DNA of 38,030 bases. Origin: Rhizobium sp. (lineage in GTDB: Bacteria > Pseudomonadota > Alphaproteobacteria > Rhizobiales > Rhizobiaceae). Positions 25,420 through 33,498 of the stretch are shown in pieces. The stretch lies in contig PEKW01000010.1 of NCBI GenBank assembly GCA_002796995.1, forward strand, positions 1-38,030. The letters are read 5' to 3'. The position numbers and the translations under genes are program-made. Under the pieces are notes generated by a model. The model saw only the letters and a program-made list of their open reading frames with translations, did no database searches and was not told the DNA's origin. Within the stretch, counting starts at the first letter, position 1. Every line of letters starts with the position of its first letter.

Positions 25420-26883
25420 ATGCAGCGCTTCCAGCTCTATATCGACGGCACATTCCAGGACGGTGAAGCGCGGTTCGACAGTCTCGATCCCGCAACAGGT
25501 GAAGTCTGGGCCGAGATGCCGGAAGCGCGCGAGGCCGACGTGGATCGCGCCGTCGAGGCGGCCGATCGCGCCCTTTATGACGGCCCCTGGGCCAGGATGA
25601 CCGCGACCCAGCGCGGCAAGCTGCTCTACAAACTCGCCGACCTGATCGCCGCCAATGCTCAGACGCTGGCCGAGCTCGAGACCCGCGACACCGGCAAGAT
25701 CATCCGCGAAACCTCTGCGCAGATCGCCTATGTCGCGGACTATTATCGCTACTATGCCGGCCTCGCCGACAAGATCGAAGGCGCCCACCTGCCGATCGAC
25801 AAGCCGGACATGGAAGTCTGGCTGAGACGCGAGCCCGTCGGCGTGGTCGCCATGGTCGTGCCGTGGAACAGCCAGCTCTTCCTCTCCGCCGTGAAGATCG
25901 GGCCCGCCCTTGCCGCCGGCTGCACGATGGTCGTCAAGGCCTCCGAGGATGGCCCGGCGCCGCTGCTCGAATTCGCCCGCCTCGTGCATGAGGCCGGCTT
26001 CCCCGCCGGTGTCGTCAATATCATCACCGGCTTCGGCCCCGCCTGCGGCGCAGCACTCACGCGTCATCCGAAGGTCGCCCATGTAGCCTTCACCGGCGGT
26101 CCGGAAGCAGCGCGCCATGTCGTGCGCAACTCAGCGGAAAACCTCGCCTCCACCTCGCTCGAACTCGGCGGCAAGTCGCCCTTCGTCGTCTTCGCCGATG
26201 CGGACCTCGATAGCGCGGTGAATGCCCAGGTCGCCGGCATCTTTGCCGCGACCGGCCAGTCCTGTGTGGCCGGCTCGCGGCTGATCGTCGAACGCAGCAT
26301 CAAGGATGAGTTTCTCGCCCGCCTGAAGGCCAAGGCGGAGGCGATCCGCATCGGCTCCCCGCTCGATATGGCGACCGAAGTCGGACCACTGGCAACCCGA
26401 CGCCAGGTGGATCACGTCGATGCGCTGGTGAGATCCTCCGTGGCGGCCGGCGCGAAACTGCTGACCGGCGGCGTGCGACCGGAAGGTCCGGGCAATTTCT
26501 ACCCGCCTACCATCCTCGATTGCGACGGTACTGCCTCCCCCTCGCTGGTCAACGAGTTCTTCGGCCCGGTGCTGTCCGTTGTCTCCTTCGAGACGGAAGC
26601 CGAAGCGCTGACGCTGGCCAACGACACACGCTACGGCCTTGCTGCCGGCGTCTTTACCCAGAATCTCGGTCGAGCCCACCGCATGACCCGGGGCATCCGC
26701 GCCGGCGTGGTGTGGATCAACACGTACCGCGCCGTCTCGCCCATCGCCCCCTTCGGCGGCTTCGGCCTGTCCGGCCACGGCCGCGAGGGCGGCATGGCCG
26801 CCGTGCTCGACTACACCCGCACCAAGACCGTCTGGCTGAAGACCTCCGACGATCCCTTCCCCGACCCCTTCGTGATGCGGTGA
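25420..26883 (+). CDS. Aldehyde dehydrogenase, TgnC-like
   Basis: The protein has 487 residues, full length. N150 (VVPWNSQ), K173 (VVKASE), E248 (LELGGKSP) and nucleophile C282 (GQSCVAGSRL) are all present. It should oxidise the aldehyde formed by ring opening; in the trigonelline route TgnC oxidises the semialdehyde or its cyclic hydroxybutyrolactone form to N-methylformamido-methylene-succinate. Start ATG 25420 follows GGAG in the oxygenase gene tail, four bases after that stop. A betaine-aldehyde- or semialdehyde-type dehydrogenase cannot be excluded from sequence alone. Confidence 0.88.
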   Translation: MQRFQLYIDGTFQDGEARFDSLDPATGEVWAEMPEAREADVDRAVEAADRALYDGPWARMTATQRGKLLYKLADLIAANAQTLAELETRDTGKIIRETSAQIAYVADYYRYYAGLADKIEGAHLPIDKPDMEVWLRREPVGVVAMVVPWNSQLFLSAVKIGPALAAGCTMVVKASEDGPAPLLEFARLVHEAGFPAGVVNIITGFGPACGAALTRHPKVAHVAFTGGPEAARHVVRNSAENLASTSLELGGKSPFVVFADADLDSAVNAQVAGIFAATGQSCVAGSRLIVERSIKDEFLARLKAKAEAIRIGSPLDMATEVGPLATRRQVDHVDALVRSSVAAGAKLLTGGVRPEGPGNFYPPTILDCDGTASPSLVNEFFGPVLSVVSFETEAEALTLANDTRYGLAAGVFTQNLGRAHRMTRGIRAGVVWINTYRAVSPIAPFGGFGLSGHGREGGMAAVLDYTRTKTVWLKTSDDPFPDPFVMR

Positions 26884-26887
26884 GCCG

Positions 26888-27208
26888 ATGTATTACGAGA
26901 TCCGCACCTACCGCATGAAAAACGGCTCCATCCCCGGCTACCTCAAGGTGGTCGGCGAGGAAGGCATCGCCGTCCAGAAGAAGCATCTCGGCCAGCTCGT
27001 CGGCTACTTCTTCTCCGAGATCGGCCCGATCAACGAGATCGTGCACATCTGGGCCTTCGAAAGCCTTGATGATCGCGAGGCGCGCCGCGCCCGCCTCATG
27101 GCCGATCCGTTGTGGCAGGCCTTCCTGCCAAAAATCCTCGACCTGATCGAGGTCGCCGAGAACAAGATCATGAAGCCAGCCCCCTTTTTCACGGAAGGAC
27201 ACAGCTGA
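26888..27208 (+). CDS. NIPSNAP-family protein
   Basis: The protein has 106 residues and begins MYYEIRTYRMKNGSIPGYL, followed by GYFFSEIGPINEIVHIWAFE and a C-terminal helix, matching NIPSNAP ferredoxin-like-fold proteins (dimeric alpha-beta barrel relatives). Members in catabolic operons have no firmly known activity that I can cite; some relatives bind or transform small oxygenated substrates. It lies four bases after the aldehyde dehydrogenase stop, so it is the sixth gene of the operon. Confidence 0.85.
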   Translation: MYYEIRTYRMKNGSIPGYLKVVGEEGIAVQKKHLGQLVGYFFSEIGPINEIVHIWAFESLDDREARRARLMADPLWQAFLPKILDLIEVAENKIMKPAPFFTEGHS

Positions 27209-27314
27209 CCTCACGAAGGAATGCAGGTTGCGGCCGGAACGACCAGAAGAAGCCTATCGGCGGCCACGACCTTGAATGCGCGTCAAGAACAGCGTCAAAC
27301 AAGGACAAGGGAAC

Positions 27315-28325
27315 ATGAAGAGCAAGACCATCATCGCATCACTGGCCGTATTGCTGGGAGTAACCGGCCAGAGCTACGCCGCCGACATGGTATTCACCAG
27401 CTGGGGCGGCACGACGCAGGACGTCCAGCAATCCGCCTGGGCCGACAAGTTCACCGCCAAGGAAGGCATCAACGTCCTGCAGGACGGCCCGACCGACTAC
27501 GGCAAGATCAAAGCCATGGTCGAGGCGAATGGCGTGACCTGGGATGTCGTCGATGCCGAAGGCGACTACGCCATCCAGGCCGGCAGCCAGGGCCTGCTCG
27601 AAAAGCTGGACTTCTCGATCATCGACAAGAGCACGCTCGATCCGCGCTTCGTCACCGACTATTCCGTCGGCAGCTTCTATTATTCCTTCGTCGTCGGCTG
27701 CAACAAGGATGCGGTCGCCGCCTGCCCGAAGAACTGGACGAACCTGTTCGACACCAAGGCCTTCCCCGGCAAGCGCGCCTTCTACAAGTGGTCGGCTCCG
27801 GGCGTGATCGAGGCGGCATTGCTGGCCGACGGCGTTGCCGCCGACAAGCTCTATCCGCTCGATCTCGACCGCGCCTTCAAGAAGCTCGACAGCATCAAGG
27901 CCGACATCATCTGGTGGACCGGCGGCGCCCAGTCGCAGCAGCTGCTGGCCTCGGCCGAAGCGCCCTTCGGCTCCTTCTGGAACGGTCGACTGACCGCGCT
28001 TGCCGCAACCGGCGTCAATGTCGAGACCTCCTGGGACCAGAATATCACGGCGGCCGACGCGCTCGTCGTTCCGAAGGGCACCAAGAACAAGGAAGCGGCG
28101 ATGAAGTTCATCGCGTTTGCGACCTCGCCCGAGGGCCAGGCCGAGATGGCGGCCGGCACCGGCTATGCGCCGACCAACACCAAGTCGCCGGCGCTGATGG
28201 ATCCGGCGATCGCCAAGACGCTGCCCGACCAGCAGACCGCCTCGCAGATCAACGCGGACATGGCCTACTGGGCCGAGCACCGCGACGAGATCGGCGAACG
28301 CTGGTACGCCTGGCAGGCCAAGTAA
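27315..28325 (+). CDS. ABC transporter solute-binding protein, PotD-like
   Basis: The protein has 336 residues. A Sec signal peptide (MKSKTIIASLAVLLGVTGQSYA, cleavage after 22) precedes ADMVFTSWGGTTQDVQQ, typical of the polyamine/opine-type cluster of binding proteins. Unlike the Tat-exported protein encoded at 10290 it uses the Sec route. ATG 27315 follows AAGGGAAC. The gene is 106 bases after the NIPSNAP gene; I see no terminator between, so it probably belongs to the same operon. The ligand may be the operon's substrate (a trigonelline-like betaine, by inference). Confidence 0.88.
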   Translation: MKSKTIIASLAVLLGVTGQSYAADMVFTSWGGTTQDVQQSAWADKFTAKEGINVLQDGPTDYGKIKAMVEANGVTWDVVDAEGDYAIQAGSQGLLEKLDFSIIDKSTLDPRFVTDYSVGSFYYSFVVGCNKDAVAACPKNWTNLFDTKAFPGKRAFYKWSAPGVIEAALLADGVAADKLYPLDLDRAFKKLDSIKADIIWWTGGAQSQQLLASAEAPFGSFWNGRLTALAATGVNVETSWDQNITAADALVVPKGTKNKEAAMKFIAFATSPEGQAEMAAGTGYAPTNTKSPALMDPAIAKTLPDQQTASQINADMAYWAEHRDEIGERWYAWQAK

Positions 28326-28337
28326 GCAGCGGACCAG

Positions 28338-28368
28338 CCGGTGGGGTGGATCGATGCCGCCCCACCGG
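28338..28368 (+). other. Stem-loop between binding-protein and permease genes
   Basis: CCGGTGGGG (28338-28346) pairs perfectly with CCCCACCGG (28360-28368) around a 13-base loop, with no T-run after it. Hairpins at this position commonly protect the binding-protein mRNA from 3' decay or partly stop transcription, raising the ratio of binding protein to permease. The other transporter operon has a RIME-like double hairpin at the equivalent junction. Confidence 0.6.
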
Positions 28369-28443
28369 TCAACCGATCGGCACGGCTCGGGCCAAGAGCG
28401 GCGGACCCGACTGGCGAACAGAAGATTGCGCAAGGTGATGGCT

Positions 28444-29319
28444 ATGGTTTCTCTCGCCGAGACAGCAGAAGGCAGGCAAGCGCCACGCCGTCGCCGGTTG
28501 CTGCCGCGCGGGCTGGCGCCGACCCTGCCCGCCCTCGTGCTGGTGCTGGTCTTCTTCGTCCTGCCGGTTCTGGCGCTGCTCAGCCGGAGCATCACCGAAC
28601 CCGTCTTCGGCCTGCAGAACTACATCGATCTGCTCGGCAGCTCGACCTACCTCAAGATCTTCTTCAACACCTTCTTCGTCTCGGCGCTGGTGACCGCGAT
28701 CTCGCTGATCATCGGTTTCCCGGTTGCCTGGGCGCTGGCGATCATGCCGCAACGGCAGGCCAACATCGTCTTCGCGATCATCCTTCTGTCGATGTGGACC
28801 AACCTGCTCGCACGCACCTATGCCTGGATGGTTCTGCTGCAGCGCACCGGCGTGATCAACAAGACGCTGATGGGGCTCGGCCTGATCGACCAGCCGCTGG
28901 TCATGGTCAACAACCTGGTCGGCGTGACGATCGGCATGACCTACATCATGCTGCCCTTCATCATCATTCCGCTCTATGGCGTGATCCGCAAGATCGACCC
29001 GGCCATCCTGCAGGCAGCGGCGCTGTGTGGCGCCACCCGCATGCAGGCCTTCGTCCACGTTCTGCTGCCGCTCGCAGCCCCCGGCATGATCGCCGGCGCG
29101 CTGATGGTCTTCGTCATGTCGCTCGGCTACTTCGTCACGCCCTCGCTGCTCGGCGGCACGGCCAACATGATGCTGGCCGAGCTGATCGCCCAGTTCGTTC
29201 AGTCGCTGGTCAACTGGGGCATGGGCGGGGCGGCCGCGCTAGTGCTGCTCGTCGTCACCTTGAGCCTCTATGCCGTGCAGCTAAGGCTGTTCGGCGTCGC
29301 GGGACAGGAGAAACACTGA
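28444..29319 (+). CDS. ABC transporter permease (PotB/PotH family)
   Basis: The protein has 291 residues and about six helices. After a basic N-terminus (RRRRLLPRG) the first helix reads ALVLVLVFFVLPVLALL. The EAA loop is QAAALCGATRMQAF followed by HVLLPLAAPGM. ATG 28444 is preferred over 28438 because AAGGTG is then eight bases upstream. It is encoded 118 bases after the binding-protein gene, beyond a hairpin, and one base before the second permease gene. It forms the channel with that protein. Confidence 0.9.
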   Translation: MVSLAETAEGRQAPRRRRLLPRGLAPTLPALVLVLVFFVLPVLALLSRSITEPVFGLQNYIDLLGSSTYLKIFFNTFFVSALVTAISLIIGFPVAWALAIMPQRQANIVFAIILLSMWTNLLARTYAWMVLLQRTGVINKTLMGLGLIDQPLVMVNNLVGVTIGMTYIMLPFIIIPLYGVIRKIDPAILQAAALCGATRMQAFVHVLLPLAAPGMIAGALMVFVMSLGYFVTPSLLGGTANMMLAELIAQFVQSLVNWGMGGAAALVLLVVTLSLYAVQLRLFGVAGQEKH

Positions 29320-29320
29320 G

Positions 29321-30121
29321 ATGCTTCTCAACCTCAACAGCCTCGGCGCCTGGAAATGGGTCCTGCTCGCGATCACGGTCGCGACCTCCGTCTTCCTGCT
29401 GCTGCCCATCCTGTTCATCGCCGCGCTCTCCTTCGGCTCGTCGCAATGGCTGATCTTTCCACCGCCGTCCTGGACGCTCAAATGGTATCAGGATCTGCTG
29501 GCCGACCCGCGCTGGCTGGAAGCCGCCTGGACGAGCTTCCGCATCGCCCTGATGGTCACGGTCCTTTCCGTGCTGATCGGTCTTGTCGCCGCCTTCGGCC
29601 TGGTGCGCGGCCGGTTCGTCGGACGCGTCGCACTGCGCGCCCTGTTCATGACGCCGATGATCCTGCCGGTGGTGGTGCTGGCCGTCGCCCTCTACGCCTT
29701 TTTCCTGCGCCTGGGCCTCAACGGCACGACGGCCGGTTTCGTCATCGCCCATCTGGTAGTCGCGCTGCCGTTCTCGATCCTTGCGCTGACCGGCGCCCTC
29801 GAAGGCTTCGACAAGTCGATCGAGGATGCCGCCGTGCTCTGTGGCGCCTCTCCCCTGAAGGCGAAGATCCTGATTACCCTGCCCTGCATCAGCCACGGAC
29901 TGTTCTCCGCCGCAATCTTCTCCTTCCTCACCTCCTGGGACGAAGTGGTGCTGGCCATCTTCATGGCGAGCCCGACGCTGCAAACCTTGCCGGTCAAGAT
30001 CTGGGCAACGCTGCGCCAGGACCTGACCCCGGTGATTGCCGCCGCATCGACCCTTCTCATCGTCGTCACCATGTTGCTGATGCTGATCGCAGCCGCGGTG
30101 AAAAAAGGAATGAAAGCATGA
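29321..30121 (+). CDS. ABC transporter permease (PotC/PotI family)
   Basis: The protein has 266 residues, about six helices, starting KWVLLAITVATSVFLLLPIL. The docking loop is EDAAVLCGASPLKAKI followed by LPCISHG. The C-terminal LTSWDEVVLAIFMASPTLQT corresponds to the SFDDxVV segment of PotC. AGGAG lies upstream of ATG 29321, and its stop overlaps the ATPase gene start by four bases (ATGA). Confidence 0.9.
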   Translation: MLLNLNSLGAWKWVLLAITVATSVFLLLPILFIAALSFGSSQWLIFPPPSWTLKWYQDLLADPRWLEAAWTSFRIALMVTVLSVLIGLVAAFGLVRGRFVGRVALRALFMTPMILPVVVLAVALYAFFLRLGLNGTTAGFVIAHLVVALPFSILALTGALEGFDKSIEDAAVLCGASPLKAKILITLPCISHGLFSAAIFSFLTSWDEVVLAIFMASPTLQTLPVKIWATLRQDLTPVIAAASTLLIVVTMLLMLIAAAVKKGMKA

Positions 30122-31191
30122 CGCCCTTCCTCGAGATCCGCGGCATCCGCAAGCAATACGGCCCGGTGCTCGCGGTGCACGACGTGAACCTGACCGTCGA
30201 CCATGGCGAGTTCCTGACATTTCTCGGACCTTCCGGTTCGGGCAAGAGCACCACGCTCTACATCCTGGCGGGCTTCGAGCGGCCGACGCGCGGCGACATC
30301 CTGCTCAACGGCAAGACCATCCTCGACACGCCGTCGCACCAGCGCAATATCGGCATGGTCTTCCAGCGCTACACGCTGTTCCCGCATCTCTCCGTCGGCG
30401 ACAACATCGCCTTTCCGCTCAAGGTGCGCGGCTGGTCCAAGGCGGCGATCACCGAGCGCGTGCGCCAGATGCTGACGCTCGTCAGGCTCGAGGGTTTCGA
30501 AGACCGCAAGCCGGCGGCGATGTCGGGTGGCCAGCAGCAGCGCGTGGCACTCGCCCGAGCACTCGCCTACGATCCGCCGGTGCTGTTGATGGACGAGCCG
30601 CTTTCGGCCCTCGACAAGAAGCTGCGCGAGGAAATCCAGCACGAGATCCGGCGCATCCACCAGCAGACGGAAGTGACGATCCTCTATGTCACCCACGACC
30701 AGGAAGAGGCCCTTCGCCTGTCCGACCGCATCGCCGTCTTTTCGCACGGCGTGATCGACCAGATCGGCACGGGCGAACAACTCTACGCCGATCCCGCCAC
30801 CCGTTTCGTCGCCGAGTTCATCGGCGACAGCGACTTCCTTCCGTGTCGCGTGGTGGAGCAGGTCAACGGCCGCGCCAGGATCGCCCTCACCGACGGCCTG
30901 ATCGTTTCCGACATCCCCCTGCACGGCAACTCCGCGCGCAAGACGGATGGAATGTTGATGCTGAGACCTGAGCGGCTGTCGCTGTCGACCAAAAAGACGG
31001 AAATGGCGCTCCCGGCCACGGTCGAGGACATCACCTTCCTCGGCACGCACGTCAATGTGGCGACCCGCACCGCGGACGGAACCGCCGTTTCCGTCCGTCT
31101 TCCGTTCGGCCATCATGCCATATCCGGCATCCCGCGCGGCGCCGGCGTCTGGCTGACCTTCGATGCGAACGCCGCACACGTTTTCCTGTAG
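30118..31191 (+). CDS. ABC transporter ATP-binding protein (PotA/PotG family)
   Basis: The protein has 357 residues: Walker A GPSGSGKST (37-45), signature MSGGQQQRVAL, Walker B VLLMDEPLSALD, H-loop VTHDQEEAL, and a TOBE domain from about 265 to the end. It powers the importer formed with the three preceding gene products. Gene order here is binding protein, permease, permease, ATPase, whereas the 9159 operon has ATPase first, so the two transporters are not a recent tandem duplication. Confidence 0.92.
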   Translation: MTPFLEIRGIRKQYGPVLAVHDVNLTVDHGEFLTFLGPSGSGKSTTLYILAGFERPTRGDILLNGKTILDTPSHQRNIGMVFQRYTLFPHLSVGDNIAFPLKVRGWSKAAITERVRQMLTLVRLEGFEDRKPAAMSGGQQQRVALARALAYDPPVLLMDEPLSALDKKLREEIQHEIRRIHQQTEVTILYVTHDQEEALRLSDRIAVFSHGVIDQIGTGEQLYADPATRFVAEFIGDSDFLPCRVVEQVNGRARIALTDGLIVSDIPLHGNSARKTDGMLMLRPERLSLSTKKTEMALPATVEDITFLGTHVNVATRTADGTAVSVRLPFGHHAISGIPRGAGVWLTFDANAAHVFL

Positions 31192-31330
31192 AGACCATTC
31201 CCGCACGACACTTGCCCCGCTGCGCCGAAGCGGGCGATGACGTTCGCTGTCCCGTCGGCGCCTGCGGCTGCCGTCCCGTTCGTTCTGCGACAAAGGCACG
31301 CGCGCGCACAAAACAGTTGCGCCGACCCTC

Positions 31331-31348
31331 TGTCGACAATATGCATGC
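31331..31348. promoter_or_regulatory. TGTCGACAA-N2-TGYATRC motif upstream of second GntR gene
   Basis: TGTCGACAATATGCATGC occurs here and TGTCGACAAATTGTATAC at 34756-34773, 14 of 18 bases identical. Both contain the palindrome TGTCGACA and a second palindromic centre (ATGCAT or GTATAC). Position before the regulator and before the DHDPS-family gene suggests a shared operator for the adjacent GntR-type protein. Confidence 0.5.
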
Positions 31349-31397
31349 AAGCGTGATCATTCATTGGCGATCAGGCGCGAACCCACCCGTGACAGAC

Positions 31398-32111
31398 ATG
31401 ACGGCAGACGATCCCCAGGCCGAAGTACCGCGCTCCAGAGGCTCGGGCACCCAGACGGTCTACAGCAAGCTGCGGCAGGAGATCCTGGCGATGACCCTGG
31501 CGCCGGGAAGCGCGCTGGATGAAGTGCGGCTGTCGGAACGCTTCGGCATGTCGCGCACGCCGGTCCGCGAGGCCCTGCTGCGGCTTGCTTCCGACGGCCT
31601 GGTGACCACGCTGCCCAACCGCAACACGATCGTCTCGACGATCGATTTCGCCACCCTGCCCACCTATTTCGATGCGCTGACATTGATGTACCGGGTGACC
31701 ACCCGCGCCGCAGCCAGTCGCAGCAATCCCGCGATCATGGCGACCATTCGCCGGCGCCAGGGAGAATTCGAAGCCGCGGTCAAGGCGCAGGACGCCTTTG
31801 CGATGATCGAGGCAAACCGCGAGTTCCATGTCGCGATCGCCGAACTGGGCGGCAACCCCTATTACACGAGCTTCTTTGCCCGCCTGCTCGACGAAGGTCG
31901 GCGCATCCTGCGGCTCTACTATTCCACCTTCGACGACCGCCTGCCGCTGCAATATGTCCAGGAACACGAGGACATGATCGCGGCGATCGAGGCCGGCGAC
32001 GTCGAGGAGTCCGACCGCCTGGCCATCGCCCACGCCGCCCAGATCGTCCACCAGATCCAGGATTATGTCGCCCGCGACATGCAAAAGGCGCTGGCGATCG
32101 GCAACCTTTGA
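31398..32111 (+). CDS. GntR-family regulator, FCD subfamily (second)
   Basis: The protein has 237 residues from ATG 31398; GTG 31389 and ATG 31341 are in-frame alternatives, none with a convincing ribosome site, and 31341 lies inside the putative operator. The winged helix (TVYSKLRQEILAMTLAPGSA, SERFGMSRTPVREALLRLAS) is followed by an all-helical FCD domain with the usual acidic and His residues (ANREFHVAIAELGGNPYY, and EHEDMIAAIEAGD). It precedes the oxidase, peptidase, lyase and reductase genes and probably regulates them. Confidence 0.88.
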   Translation: MTADDPQAEVPRSRGSGTQTVYSKLRQEILAMTLAPGSALDEVRLSERFGMSRTPVREALLRLASDGLVTTLPNRNTIVSTIDFATLPTYFDALTLMYRVTTRAAASRSNPAIMATIRRRQGEFEAAVKAQDAFAMIEANREFHVAIAELGGNPYYTSFFARLLDEGRRILRLYYSTFDDRLPLQYVQEHEDMIAAIEAGDVEESDRLAIAHAAQIVHQIQDYVARDMQKALAIGNL

Positions 32112-32164
32112 ACACGCCCGATCCGCGATCCCAACCAACAGACACAAAAACCGGAAGAGATGAT

Positions 32165-33418
32165 ATGACTGCCCAATCCAATGCTGACGCTGTCGTCATC
32201 GGGGCCGGAATCGTAGGCGTGATGGCGGCCCACTACCTGCAGAACGACGGTCGCAAGGTTCTGCTGGTCGAGCGCGACGAGGTCGCCGCCGGTGCCAGCG
32301 CCGGCAATGCCGGCATCCTCGCCTTTCCCGAGATCATACCCATCCCCTCGCCCGGCATCATGTTCAAGGCGCCTAAATGGCTGCTCGATCCTCTGGGGCC
32401 GCTCAGCCTGCCGCCCGCCTACGCGCTGAACATGCTGCCGTGGCTCTGGCGCTTCTGGCGGGCAAGCTCGCGAAAGGCATTTGCGCACGGGATAGCCGCG
32501 CAGACGGGCATGATGCAGCTCGCCGCCGGCGAAATGGAGCGCGTGAGGGCGATCGCCGAGCTGTCGTCCTTCTTCACGCATACCGGCACGCTCGACCTCT
32601 ATGACAGCGAAGCGAGCTTCAACGCCGCCACCCCGGACTGGCTGGAGAAGGAAAAGGCCGGCTTCCAGTTCACCAGCGTCGGCAGAGCCGACATCGAGCG
32701 GCTGCAACCGGGTCTCGCGCCGCAGTTCCGCCACGCCATGTATTCGCCGGCCGGCATCCAGGTGAACGACCCGAAAGGCCTGACCCGCGCGGTGGCCGAT
32801 CTCGTCGCCGCCCGTGGCGGCACCCTGCAGAAGGGCGAGGTCCGGGACATCGTGCCGCATGCAGACGGCGCGACGATCACGCTGGCCGATGGCGCGACGA
32901 TCGCCGCCCGCACAGTCGTGGTGGCCGGAGGCGCCTGGTCGAAACCGCTGGCCACCCGGCTGGGCGATCCCGTACCGCTTGAAACCGAACGCGGCTACAA
33001 CACGACGCTTCCGGCGCAGGACTTCCAGCTGCAGCGCCAGCTCTATTTCAACGACCACGCCTTCGTCGTCACGCCGCTGGCCGAGGGCATCCGGGTGGGC
33101 GGTGCCGTCGAACTGGGCGGGCTGGAGCTTGCCCCCAATTATCGCCGCTCGAAGGCACTGCTGGCCAAGGCCTCGCGCTTCCTGCCAGAACTGAAGACCG
33201 AAGGCGGCCGCGAATGGATGGGCTTCCGGCCGTCCATGCCCGATTGCCTGCCGGTCATCGGCCGGTCCAGCGCGAGCCCTTCGATCCTCTACGCCTTCGG
33301 CCACGGCCATCTCGGCCTCACCCAGTCGGCCGCGACCGGCAGGCTGGTATCCGATCTTGCGGCGGGGCGTGCCACCAGCCTTCCCACCGAACCTTTCAGC
33401 CCCGGCCGTTTTCGCTGA
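32165..33418 (+). CDS. FAD-dependent D-amino-acid dehydrogenase-like oxidoreductase (DadA family)
   Basis: The protein has 417 residues. The N-terminal FAD site reads AVVIGAGIVGVMAAHYL (9-25), then the DadA-type SAGNAGILAFPEIIPIPSPG and a C-terminal FRPSMPDCLPVIGR plus FGHGHLGLTQSAATGRLVSD. It should oxidise a D-amino or imino acid to the imino product and pass electrons to the respiratory chain. A GGAAGA site precedes ATG 32165; the GntR gene ends 53 bases upstream. Next to a DHDPS-family lyase and an Ldh-type reductase, oxidation of cis-4-hydroxy-D-proline or a similar imino acid is a reasonable guess. Confidence 0.85.
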   Translation: MTAQSNADAVVIGAGIVGVMAAHYLQNDGRKVLLVERDEVAAGASAGNAGILAFPEIIPIPSPGIMFKAPKWLLDPLGPLSLPPAYALNMLPWLWRFWRASSRKAFAHGIAAQTGMMQLAAGEMERVRAIAELSSFFTHTGTLDLYDSEASFNAATPDWLEKEKAGFQFTSVGRADIERLQPGLAPQFRHAMYSPAGIQVNDPKGLTRAVADLVAARGGTLQKGEVRDIVPHADGATITLADGATIAARTVVVAGGAWSKPLATRLGDPVPLETERGYNTTLPAQDFQLQRQLYFNDHAFVVTPLAEGIRVGGAVELGGLELAPNYRRSKALLAKASRFLPELKTEGGREWMGFRPSMPDCLPVIGRSSASPSILYAFGHGHLGLTQSAATGRLVSDLAAGRATSLPTEPFSPGRFR

Positions 33419-33498
33419 CGCGAGCCGCAGATGCGGCGCGAGCGACCCAACGGTTTCGATGGACCGCCCCCACAATTTTCATCGAAGAGGAAGACAAG

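Noticed and set aside
22002..26883. A bona fide uracil-degrading Rut operon
   Set aside because: There is no RutB isochorismatase, RutC Rid protein or RutG permease, and the oxygenase resembles TgnA-type proteins more than RutA; only the analogy was kept.
9159..31191. Recent duplication of one transporter operon
   Set aside because: Gene order (ATPase first versus last), export signal (Tat versus Sec) and permease sequences differ clearly between the two sets.
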